Assembly: GCF_013282095.1 (NCBI RefSeq)
Contig: NZ_BLTJ01000007.1
Coordinates: forward strand, 62,001-126,000
DNA length: 64,000 bases
From: Enterocloster alcoholdehydrogenati
GTDB lineage: Bacteria; Bacillota; Clostridia; Lachnospirales; Lachnospiraceae
Direction of reading: 5' to 3'
Shown here: positions 56,915 to 64,000 of the stretch, one piece after another
How the letters are laid out: each line of letters opens with the position of its first letter
Position numbering within the stretch: the first letter of the stretch is position 1
Program-made: the position numbers and the translations under genes
Notes under the pieces: model-generated
The model's input: only the letters and a program-made list of their open reading frames with translations
What the model was told of the DNA's origin: nothing
The model's database searches: none

Positions 56915-58552
56915 TCAATCATCCTGTTCGTCACTCTCTGTAACGGTAAATGTAAATCTCTTTCTTGCCATCTCATCGCTTTCCAGATACTCGTCGTATG
57001 TGGTAATCTTGTCGATAAGTTTTCCGTTAATAATCTCCATGATGCGGTTGGCTGTGGTCTGTACGATCTGATGGTCGCGGGAGGAAAAGATCATAACGCC
57101 CGGAAACTTGATCATACCGCGGTTTAAGGCATCAATGGACTCCATATCCAGATGATCCGTAGGCTCATCCAGCATCAGCACATTTGCGCCGGAGATCATA
57201 AGCTTTGACAGCATACAGCGCACTTTCTCGCCTCCGGAAAGAACCTTTACCTTCTTTACGCCGTCCTCGCCGGCAAACAGCATACGGCCCAGGAAACCGC
57301 GGACATAGGTTACGTCCTTTTCCGGCGAATACTGGGTCAGCCATTCTACGATGGTATCGTCATTGGCAAACTCCGCGGAGTTATCCTTGGGGAAATAAGA
57401 CTGCGTGGTAGTCAGTCCCCACTTGTAGCTGCCCTCGTCCGGCTCCATTTCACCGGAGAGAATCTTAAAAAGAACGGTCTTGGCACGCTCATTGGGGCCT
57501 ACCAAAGCCACCTTATCCTCTCTTCCCAGGATAAAGGAAATATCATCCAGAACCTTCTCGCCGTCGATGGTTTTGCTTAAATGCTCCACAGTCAGAACCT
57601 CATTTCCGATCTCGCGGGAGGGACGGAAGTCGATGTAGGGATATTTTCTGCTGGAAGGCTTGATATCATCCAGCTCAATCTTTTCCAGAGCACGCTTACG
57701 GGAGGTTGCCTGCTTGGACTTGGAAGCGTTGGCGGAGAAACGCTGGATAAATTCCTGCAGTTCCTTGATCTTCTCTTCCTTTTTCCGGTTGGCTTCCTTC
57801 ATCTGCTTGATGATCAGCTGGCTGGACTCTACCCAGAAATCATAGTTTCCGGCGTAAAGCTGGATCTTTCCATAGTCGATATCCGCAATCTGGGTGCAGA
57901 CCTTATTTAAGAAATAACGGTCATGGGATACTACGATTACCGTATTCTCAAAATTGATCAAAAACTCCTCCAGCCATGCGATGGCGTCCAGATCCAGGTG
58001 GTTGGTCGGCTCGTCCAGCAGCAGAATATCAGGATTTCCGAACAATGCCTGCGCAAGGAGTACCTTCACCTTCTGAGCACCCAGGAGATTTCCCATCTGC
58101 GTATAGTGGAACTCCGTTCCGATGCCCAGACCGTTTAAGAGGCTCTCCGCATCCGACTCAGCCTCCCAGCCGTTCATGGTGGCGAACTCGCCCTCCAGCT
58201 CTGCAGCCTTGATGCCGTCCTCGTCAGTGAAGTCCTCCTTCATGTAGATGGCTTCCTTCTCCTTCATAATCTGATACAGTCTGGCATTTCCCATAATAAC
58301 GGTATCAAGAACCGTATACTGGTCATATTTGAAATGATCCTGCTGTAAGAAGGAAAGTCTCTGTCCCGGTGTAATGGCGATCTCGCCGCTGGTTGGCTCC
58401 AGCTGCCCGGACAGAATCTTTAAAAATGTAGATTTACCCGCACCGTTTGCGCCGATCAGTCCGTAGCAGTTTCCTTCTGTGAACTTGATGTTCACTTCTT
58501 CAAACAATGCTTTTTTGCCTACGCGAAGGGAGATATTATTTGCACTAATCAT
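56915..58552 (-). CDS. ABC-F protein (YbiT-like) with one degenerate ATP site
   Basis: 545 residues. Domain 1 has an intact Walker A IGANGAGKST (33-42), Walker B ILLLDEPTNHLD and H-loop VVSHDRYFL, but its signature is NLLGAQK instead of LSGGQ/E. Domain 2 has signature LSGGEKVR and Walker B VLMLDEPTDHLD, but Walker A reads GPNERAKTV and the H-loop reads SSRDHQ. Each composite site pairs Walker A of one half with the signature of the other, so one site is intact and the other is degenerate in all three elements. ABC-F proteins act on the ribosome. A promoter and a terminator-like hairpin precede it. Confidence 0.9.
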   Translation of the reverse strand: MISANNISLRVGKKALFEEVNIKFTEGNCYGLIGANGAGKSTFLKILSGQLEPTSGEIAITPGQRLSFLQQDHFKYDQYTVLDTVIMGNARLYQIMKEKEAIYMKEDFTDEDGIKAAELEGEFATMNGWEAESDAESLLNGLGIGTEFHYTQMGNLLGAQKVKVLLAQALFGNPDILLLDEPTNHLDLDAIAWLEEFLINFENTVIVVSHDRYFLNKVCTQIADIDYGKIQLYAGNYDFWVESSQLIIKQMKEANRKKEEKIKELQEFIQRFSANASKSKQATSRKRALEKIELDDIKPSSRKYPYIDFRPSREIGNEVLTVEHLSKTIDGEKVLDDISFILGREDKVALVGPNERAKTVLFKILSGEMEPDEGSYKWGLTTTQSYFPKDNSAEFANDDTIVEWLTQYSPEKDVTYVRGFLGRMLFAGEDGVKKVKVLSGGEKVRCMLSKLMISGANVLMLDEPTDHLDMESIDALNRGMIKFPGVMIFSSRDHQIVQTTANRIMEIINGKLIDKITTYDEYLESDEMARKRFTFTVTESDEQDD

Positions 58553-58616
58553 GTCTCTTACCTTTCTATGGAATCTTATTTTACAGCGTTTTTATATGCC
58601 GCTTTGGTTCCTCGTC

Positions 58617-58647
58617 AAAAGAGGGGTCAGAACCTGGCCCCTCTTTT
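58617..58647 (-). terminator. Leader hairpin (possible attenuator) before ABC-F gene
   Basis: AAAAGAGGGG (58638-58647 on the minus strand) pairs perfectly with CCCCTCTTTT (58617-58626) around an 11-base loop. It starts about 13 bases after the predicted transcription start and 65 bases before the ATG. It may stop transcription early unless relieved. Confidence 0.65.
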
Positions 58648-58666
58648 ATATGTCTCTCAATATCAG

Positions 58667-58695
58667 ATTGTACAGGGAAAATGGGGTTTTTGCAA
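58667..58695 (-). promoter_or_regulatory. Promoter of YbiT-like ABC-F gene
   Basis: TTGCAA (58690-58695), 17 bases, TACAAT (58667-58672) on the minus strand. Confidence 0.7.
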
Positions 58696-58783
58696 GGGGA
58701 TTTTCGGAAAAAATGAAAATTTACGCAACTCTTCAGCCATGCGGCAATTTGTGCGGAAATATGTGCCGCAGGCTGGCTTGCGT

Positions 58784-58855
58784 AAGCATTTTTGAATGAC
58801 GAGAGACATTCAAAAAGAGGCCCCATACTGAATGGCTGCCATTTTCATCAGCAGG
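58784..58855 (-). repeat. Dispersed two-hairpin element, copy C
   Basis: It lies about 25-90 bases past the stop of the SDR gene. On the minus strand 58807-58816 pairs perfectly with 58789-58798 (ten Watson-Crick pairs). Copies A and B keep the same stem with different bases. A second hairpin GCTT-ACGC-AAGC follows. The block CATTCAAAAAGAGGCCCC matches copy B with few changes. Confidence 0.6.
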
Positions 58856-58876
58856 CTATCGGTTTATATCCCTTCA

Positions 58877-59650
58877 TTACTTTACCAGATATGCACCGTC
58901 AACCGGTATTACTGCGCCGTTCAGATAGTCGGAGGCTGAAGAAGCAAGGAATAGTACCGGTCCCTTCATATCCTCAGGTGTTCCCCATCTGCCCTGTGGT
59001 ATTCTGAGTGTCGTTTCATCCTTGCGTGCCTGCGTCATATTGGCGCACATTTCCGTATCCATATAGCCGGGTGCCAGAGCATTGATATTGATTCCTCTGC
59101 CTGCACAGTCCACCGCAAGGCTCTTGGTAAGCTGCGTAACGGCTCCCTTGCTTGCAGTATAAGCAGGAACCGTAGTTCCTCCAAACCATGACACCATAGA
59201 AGCGACATTGATAATCTTCCCGCCCTTGGGCTGTGTCAGCATTACCTTCAGCGCCTTTTGAATCATCAAAAATACATGATCGAGATTTATTTTCATAACC
59301 AGATCCCATTCTTCAACAGGAAACTCCTCTGGCAAATGGCGTCTCTGAATTCCCGCTGCCGGAATAAGAACGTCCAAACGTCCTCCCAGAACCTCCAGCG
59401 CCTGGTCAAAAATCCTTCCAAGTTCCTCCCTGTCTGCCAGATTACCTGCAATTCCATAGGCCTTATATCCCAGGCTGCGGTAGTGTTCTACTACCTGTTT
59501 CAACTTCTCCTCCTGAACATCTACCAAAACCACTTCAGCCCCATTTTCCAAAAGTCCCTCTGCCATTCCCTTTGAAAGCCCCTGTGCGCCTCCTGTAACG
59601 ATACATTTCTTTCCTTCCACGCTAAACATTTCTTTTGCAATAAATGCCAT
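58877..59650 (-). CDS. SDR-family sugar-acid oxidoreductase
   Basis: 257 residues from ATG 59650, which follows GGGAGGAC. Rossmann motif VTGGAQGLSKGMAEG, the catalytic Ser and YTASK (Tyr-x-x-x-Lys), and the C-terminal FLASSASDYLNGAVIPVDGA mark a classical short-chain dehydrogenase close to gluconate 5-dehydrogenase/2-deoxygluconate 3-dehydrogenase (KduD) types. Its place after a TRAP importer and a ManD-type dehydratase suggests reduction or oxidation of a hexonate such as D-fructuronate/D-mannonate or 2-keto acids. Confidence 0.88.
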   Translation of the reverse strand: MAFIAKEMFSVEGKKCIVTGGAQGLSKGMAEGLLENGAEVVLVDVQEEKLKQVVEHYRSLGYKAYGIAGNLADREELGRIFDQALEVLGGRLDVLIPAAGIQRRHLPEEFPVEEWDLVMKINLDHVFLMIQKALKVMLTQPKGGKIINVASMVSWFGGTTVPAYTASKGAVTQLTKSLAVDCAGRGININALAPGYMDTEMCANMTQARKDETTLRIPQGRWGTPEDMKGPVLFLASSASDYLNGAVIPVDGAYLVK

Positions 59651-59730
59651 TTTTATGTCCTCCCTTTTATGATCATTTAAATATATTTTCACAACGCCAA
59701 TGTATTTAGTCTCTCACCTTCAGATACGTT

Positions 59731-61005
59731 TTACAGCATAAAAAGACTGACTGCGGGAATAAACACAACTGCGAAAAATACAACCAGATAACCAATGAAA
59801 AACGGTATCTGACCTTTTACAATATCTCCCATTTTTAACTTTGTCACGCTGGCCGCCGAAAAGATGTTAACTGCCACCGGCGGTGTCATAGTGCCGACCA
59901 CATTGGAAATACACACAATCATGCCAAAATGAATCACGTTGATTCCCAGAGAAGCTGCCATAGGCCAGAGTACCGGAACCAGAAGCACTGCCGTAGCAAT
60001 TCCCTCCAGAAATGTACCGAAGATCAGAAGAATTACCGCAATAATCAGGCAGAACATTACAGGATTAAGGTTCATACCTACAATGGCATTGACCAGTGCG
60101 CTGGAAATACCAGAAAATGTAAACAGCCACGAGAAGGCAGTCGATGACGCCACAATAAACAGTACCATTGCCGATCCCTTTGCCGAATCAAGGATAATAG
60201 GCACCAGATCCTTCACAGACAGTTCTTTGTAAATGAACATACCTGCAATTAAAGCCCATACCACAGCCACAGAAGCTGATTCTGTAGGCGTAAGGATACC
60301 GCTGTAAATCCCCCCCAGAATAATCACTGGAAGCAGCAGCGCCGGAATTGCCTTTACGGTGTTCACCAGAAACTGTTTTGGCGTAATCCGTGTCTCTGCC
60401 TTGGGCCACTGCTCCTTTTGAGCAAAGAAAAGAACGACAATCATCAAGGCCGCCATAATCCCAATACCAATAGCAAGTCCTGATTTAAACATATCTCCCA
60501 CGGAAGCTCCAGTCATAGTGGCATATACCACCATGATGATACTTGGCGGAATGATCGGGCCAAGCCCTCCGGCAACCACCAGAAGGCCCGCAGTCCTGTC
60601 CTTCGGATACCCGATTCTCGTCATATCAGGATAAAGCATCGAACCGATAGCAATCACTGTCGCCGGTGCCGAACCTGATAAAGCTGCAAAGAATGTACAG
60701 GCCAGTACCAGCGCCAGAGACATTCCCCCTCTGACCCCTCCCACCATGGAATTTGCCAGATCCACCAGTCTCCTGGATATACCGCCTTTTGTCATTAAAT
60801 TGCCGGCCAGTACAAAAAAAGCAATTGCCATTAAGGATGTGGACTCCAGACCCCCAAAAATTCTCTGCGGAGTCACAGCAATTGTAATCGCTATGTCAGG
60901 GCTGAAAAGAATGGTTCCCATTGTAGCCGCGCCCAGAGCCATGGATACGGGAACTCCCAGAATCAAAAATACCGCAAAGCTGCCGAATAAAATAATACCG
61001 GTCAT
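59731..61005 (-). CDS. dctM: TRAP transporter large permease DctM
   Basis: 424 residues, about twelve to fourteen hydrophobic segments. PSIIMVVYATMTGASVGDMF and MTPPVAVNIFSAASVTKLKM are conserved DctM features. It uses a sodium gradient to take up the acid bound by DctP. The start overlaps the dctQ stop by four bases. Part of a complete dctP-dctQ-dctM set. Confidence 0.93.
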   Translation of the reverse strand: MTGIILFGSFAVFLILGVPVSMALGAATMGTILFSPDIAITIAVTPQRIFGGLESTSLMAIAFFVLAGNLMTKGGISRRLVDLANSMVGGVRGGMSLALVLACTFFAALSGSAPATVIAIGSMLYPDMTRIGYPKDRTAGLLVVAGGLGPIIPPSIIMVVYATMTGASVGDMFKSGLAIGIGIMAALMIVVLFFAQKEQWPKAETRITPKQFLVNTVKAIPALLLPVIILGGIYSGILTPTESASVAVVWALIAGMFIYKELSVKDLVPIILDSAKGSAMVLFIVASSTAFSWLFTFSGISSALVNAIVGMNLNPVMFCLIIAVILLIFGTFLEGIATAVLLVPVLWPMAASLGINVIHFGMIVCISNVVGTMTPPVAVNIFSAASVTKLKMGDIVKGQIPFFIGYLVVFFAVVFIPAVSLFML

Positions 61006-61499
61006 GCTGTTTCCTCCTTATGGCTTTTTAATAAATGTACTGCCGTTAATGCTGCCTCTGCCGACTGCACCAGAGTAATCATTGCAAAGCTTATCACCAT
61101 AGCGCCGTAGGGAATTGTCATGGGAATCCCAAGAGCCGCCGAAACCTGTCCTGTGCGTATCTGAATGTCCATAAGCTTCATTTCTCCCAGAAATACGCCG
61201 GCTGAGAAAATAACCACCACTGCCTTTGCCAGAAGCTGAGCCAGTATTTTTGCGTTTCCCTTCAGCCTGTCCACCACTGCCGTTACTGCGACTTGAGTCC
61301 CGTCCCGAAGCCCCACCTCCGTTCCGAGAAGTACCATATAGACCATACAGTATACGGATGCCTCATCAAACCAGGATATGGGAAGCTTGAAAATATTTCT
61401 GTTGACCACCTGGGCAAATGATGCTGCTACCATTACCATAAATGCTGCTGCCATTATAAAATTTTCTATTTTTGTCAATACGTCCAATATTTTCTTCAT
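61002..61499 (-). CDS. dctQ: TRAP transporter small permease DctQ
   Basis: 165 residues with four hydrophobic helices. The conserved DctQ core NRNIFKLPISWFDEASVYCM lies near residues 33-52. It bridges the large permease and the binding protein. It follows dctP by 14 bases and overlaps dctM by four. Confidence 0.92.
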   Translation of the reverse strand: MKKILDVLTKIENFIMAAAFMVMVAASFAQVVNRNIFKLPISWFDEASVYCMVYMVLLGTEVGLRDGTQVAVTAVVDRLKGNAKILAQLLAKAVVVIFSAGVFLGEMKLMDIQIRTGQVSAALGIPMTIPYGAMVISFAMITLVQSAEAALTAVHLLKSHKEETA

Positions 61500-61513
61500 C
61501 TTATGCCGCCCCC

Positions 61514-62530
61514 TTACGGATTTTCACGGATAGCCTCTTCCAAAGCCTCCTGCCATTCCTGATCAAAGCGATAGCCTTTTTTCTCTGCCAGCTGTTTATA
61601 TGCCTCCTGAAGCGCCGTTACGTCAATATCATGGAACGCTACACCCTTCTCTTCTTCCATAATCTTTACCGCATCCTCATTGGCCTGCTTCAGCAGTTTT
61701 CGTTCTGTGTTGTATCCTCGGTTTACCGCTTCCATAAATGCCGGCCTAAGTTCCTCCGGGATCCTGTTCCATGCATGGTCTGACATACTGACTAAAATGT
61801 ATACAAATGCATGGTTGGTGTAGGTGATGTTTTTCGTCACTTCATAAAATCCATTATTCAGACAGTTGCTTACTGCATTTTCACAGGCGTCTATGGTTCC
61901 CTGCTGAAGCGCCGTAAACTGTTCACTGACAGCCATGGCCGTAGGGATTGCTCCAAATGACTCAAACGCCGCCATATGATAGGGATTCTGCATCGTCCTG
62001 ATCTTTACACCATGAAAATCCTCAATTGACTGGATAGGCTCTTTGGAAAATACGTTGCGAAACCCTGATTCCATATAACCGATCACATGAAGATTAAGCT
62101 TATCTAAAGCTTCCCTTTCAATCAAATCCCCTACCCTGCCGTCTACTGCTCCATGAGCCTGGGCTTCATTGGTAAAGAGATAAGGCTGATCTAAAATGCT
62201 CATTTCCGGAATCCATTGTGTAAATACAGAATTTGCACAGGTTACAATATCGATGCCTCCCAGCATGGCAAGTTCTACTGTATCCCGCTCTCCGCCCAAG
62301 GTTCCTCCTGCCAAAACCTCGATCTGAATCATCCCATCCGTAGCTTTCTCTACCTCTCTGGCGATCTCTCTGGCGCCTTCTGCCTGGGCTGAATTATCCG
62401 CATCTGCCACAGCCATTTTCAAATGGATTACTTCCTGCTCCGTTTTTTTGGCACTGCAGCCTGAAAAAACTGCGGCCAGCCCTCCTGCCGCCATCAGCGC
62501 TGCTGCTGCCCTTGCTAACCTTGATTTCAC
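61514..62530 (-). CDS. dctP: TRAP transporter substrate-binding protein DctP
   Basis: 338 residues, GTG start at 62530 after GGAGGAGG. Lipobox FSGC (Cys25). DctP features are LAGGTLGGERDTVELAMLGG, LDQPYLFTNEAQAH, KIRTMQNPYHMAAFESFGAI (with the arginine that grips the carboxylate) and LQQGTIDACENAVSNC. It should bind a sugar acid, given the ManD-type dehydratase directly upstream, 49 bases away. Confidence 0.93.
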   Translation of the reverse strand: MKSRLARAAAALMAAGGLAAVFSGCSAKKTEQEVIHLKMAVADADNSAQAEGAREIAREVEKATDGMIQIEVLAGGTLGGERDTVELAMLGGIDIVTCANSVFTQWIPEMSILDQPYLFTNEAQAHGAVDGRVGDLIEREALDKLNLHVIGYMESGFRNVFSKEPIQSIEDFHGVKIRTMQNPYHMAAFESFGAIPTAMAVSEQFTALQQGTIDACENAVSNCLNNGFYEVTKNITYTNHAFVYILVSMSDHAWNRIPEELRPAFMEAVNRGYNTERKLLKQANEDAVKIMEEEKGVAFHDIDVTALQEAYKQLAEKKGYRFDQEWQEALEEAIRENP

Positions 62531-62579
62531 TGTACACGCCTCCTCCTGCTAATCTTCTTAATACACATCCATAATAAGA

Positions 62580-63827
62580 CTAAGGGGTCTGAAGAGCTCC
62601 ATCCCTGCGTCTTGTCTGAGTCCATGTCGTTACCTCCGCTGTGCATGGATATTTTTCTGCCTCGGTTTCGTTAATATCCACTCCCAGTCCCGGTCTGTCA
62701 TTTGCATATACATAGCCATCTTTAAACTCCGGCAATCCGTCAAATACTTCCAGAAGTGCCCCATGCTGACTACGCAGCTTCTGAATCACAAAATTGGGAG
62801 GCTCGATTCCTGACCATTCCTGAACTCCAAAATTCGGAGCCGCCAGATCAATATGAATATTCGCTGCGTGCGCTATGGGCGACATATCTCCAGGACCATG
62901 CCAGGCGGTTCGTACGCCGAACTGTTCTGCAAAAGTCTGCAGTTTTCTTCCCGGTGTAATACCCCCGATCTGGCTTAAGTGCACCCGTATGAAATCGATC
63001 AGCTGTTCTGTAATCAGAGTGCGCCACTCCGCCGGATTATTAAAGAGCTCTCCCTGAGCAATTGGGATAAAGCTCTGCCGGCGTAGCTGCCTTAACCAGT
63101 GCATCTGCTCTAAAGGCACCGGATCCTCCAGGAAGAACAAATGATAGGGTTCCAGAGCTTTGGCAAGCTGAATTGCCTCTGCTGGGGCAATCCGTTCATG
63201 GACATCATGAACCAGCTGTATCTCATCTCCCATTTTGTTTCGTATTCCTTCAAAAAGAGCCGTCGTATCGCGAATATATTTCTGTGCATCCAGATATACT
63301 CCCGGCTTTGCATTTACGGGAGCGGTTTTCGGCGTATGCCCATAACCTTCTCCGCCATAACCTCCGCACTGACAGCGAATCGTCTGGATTCCCATTTCAT
63401 GAAATCTGGCAATATTTTCGCAGAGTTCTTCGAGATCACGTCCATCGGCGTGGCGGTATACAGGAATGCCTTCTCTTACCTTTCCTCCAAACAGCTGGTA
63501 CAGCGGCATACCAGCCAGTTTTCCTTTAATATCCCATAAAGCCATATCAATACCGGATATCGCGTTGTTTTCAATAGGGCCATTTCTCCAGTATCCGTTC
63601 TGATGCATCAGTTGCCAAAGCTCTTCAATATTTTCCGCATCCTTCCCTGCAAGCAACGGCTCAAAATATGTTTCCAGCAGATGTTTTACCGTCAGGTGAC
63701 GGTAGGCGAATGTAGCGCATCCAAGCCCATAAAGTCCCGGCTGATCTGTTTCGACCTTTACTACTACCAGATTGATTCCTTCCGGGGCTGTACAGATTAC
63801 TTTAATCTTTTTGATTTTTACTCCCAT
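62580..63827 (-). CDS. manD: ManD-type sugar-acid dehydratase (enolase superfamily)
   Basis: 415 residues. Mandelate-racemase/enolase-superfamily barrel with the ManD/RspA pattern: LVHDVHERIAPAEAI (catalytic/metal region), FLEDPVPLEQ, IAQGELFNN, IDFIRVHLSQIGGIT, and RTAWHGPGDMSPIAHAANIH with its His. Members dehydrate D-mannonate and/or D-gluconate to 2-keto-3-deoxygluconate, some weakly. First gene of the TRAP-SDR operon, start ATG 63827 after AGGAGGAG. Which acid is used cannot be read directly. Confidence 0.85.
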   Translation of the reverse strand: MGVKIKKIKVICTAPEGINLVVVKVETDQPGLYGLGCATFAYRHLTVKHLLETYFEPLLAGKDAENIEELWQLMHQNGYWRNGPIENNAISGIDMALWDIKGKLAGMPLYQLFGGKVREGIPVYRHADGRDLEELCENIARFHEMGIQTIRCQCGGYGGEGYGHTPKTAPVNAKPGVYLDAQKYIRDTTALFEGIRNKMGDEIQLVHDVHERIAPAEAIQLAKALEPYHLFFLEDPVPLEQMHWLRQLRRQSFIPIAQGELFNNPAEWRTLITEQLIDFIRVHLSQIGGITPGRKLQTFAEQFGVRTAWHGPGDMSPIAHAANIHIDLAAPNFGVQEWSGIEPPNFVIQKLRSQHGALLEVFDGLPEFKDGYVYANDRPGLGVDINETEAEKYPCTAEVTTWTQTRRRDGALQTP

Positions 63828-63865
63828 TGCTCCTCCTTATTCTTGTATGTTGTCTGACAAGTTAA

Positions 63866-63902
63866 TCTATAAATAAAGCACTGCTGAATGCAATGCCTTA
63901 TT
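63866..63902 (-). terminator. Terminator of GntR gene
   Basis: AATAAAGCA (63872-63880) pairs with TGCCTTATT (63894-63902) with one G-U pair. The stem overlaps the GntR stop codon. It separates the regulator from the ManD operon. Confidence 0.6.
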
Positions 63903-64000
63903 TTTTTATCTGTCCCTTCTTAAGCCTGTCTACTCCATGCTGAAGATGATCGTGCATGATTCCTCGCGCTCTTTCCGGATTTCCCGCTTTTATGGCATTG
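63898..64000 (-). CDS. GntR-family (FadR-type) regulator, C-terminal end
   Basis: Only the last 33 codons lie in the window, ending at TAA 63898-63900. The sequence NAIKAGNPERARGIMHDHLQ followed by HGVDRLKKGQIKK matches the end of the FCD ligand-binding domain of GntR/FadR regulators, where the final His helps bind metal. It probably controls the ManD-TRAP-SDR operon next to it. The N-terminal DNA-binding domain is beyond the edge. Confidence 0.75.
   Translation of the reverse strand, partial: NAIKAGNPERARGIMHDHLQHGVDRLKKGQIKK

Overview
The window looks like chromosome of a spore-forming, sugar-fermenting, low-to-mid-GC Gram-positive anaerobe, most likely a gut Clostridia (Lachnospiraceae-like). 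The evidence is spoIIID and a ytvI-like gene, a Pro T-box, a guanine riboswitch, strong AGGAGG ribosome sites, PTS and TRAP uptake systems, and lipoprotein signals. No rRNA, tRNA, CRISPR array, transposase or phage gene was seen. Most genes lie on the minus strand.

Layout. 1-8860: a minus-strand acid-sugar catabolic cluster (SLC13 permease, PdxA2-type dehydrogenase, DapA/NanA-family aldolase, iron alcohol dehydrogenase, cytoplasmic sialidase-like propeller, DUF1537 kinase), with a divergent PrpR-like regulator that lacks the sigma-54 loop. 8939-13714: half-size EamA protein, SpoIIID, two exported proteins, PnuC behind a structured leader, a TauE/SafE-type remnant, and a FUSC-like membrane protein. 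13838-17717: alpha-glucoside PTS (6-phospho-alpha-glucosidase, EIICB, RpiR). 17730-26931: arginase-like protein, Ogt, RidA, a T-box proS-cca operon, a secreted Asp/Trp-rich repeat protein, Tag, and guanine deaminase behind a guanine riboswitch. 27007-30784: beta-glucoside PTS. 30792-33845: YtvI-like protein, cytidylate-kinase-like protein, an orphan TRAP binding protein. 34260-43272: a complete divergent AI-2 (lsr) locus, lsrACDBF against lsrRK plus a cupin in the usual place of lsrG. 43379-58552: glycogen branching enzyme with a repetitive basic tail, MgsA, FAH-family protein, Ca-type P-ATPase, M20 peptidase, a debranching-enzyme homologue with lost catalytic residues, two ABC-F proteins, exonuclease III and LuxS. 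58877-64000: a sugar-acid module (SDR, TRAP DctPQM, ManD-type dehydratase, GntR regulator).

How genes work together. LuxS makes the AI-2 precursor, and the lsr genes import, phosphorylate and degrade AI-2, so production and recycling sit about 13 kb apart. Both PTS operons have an RpiR regulator and a 6-phospho-glycosidase, and neither EII carries a IIA domain. The two flanking acid-sugar modules point to feeding on aldonic/uronic-type acids.

The least explained items are: a dispersed two-hairpin element (three copies) whose pairing only works on the minus strand; the degenerate GH13 protein; an ABC-F protein with exactly one consistently degenerate ATP site; the (RWDDDD)n plus 72-residue repeat exoprotein; the pnuC leader; and the acid-sugar cluster with an intracellular sialidase fold.
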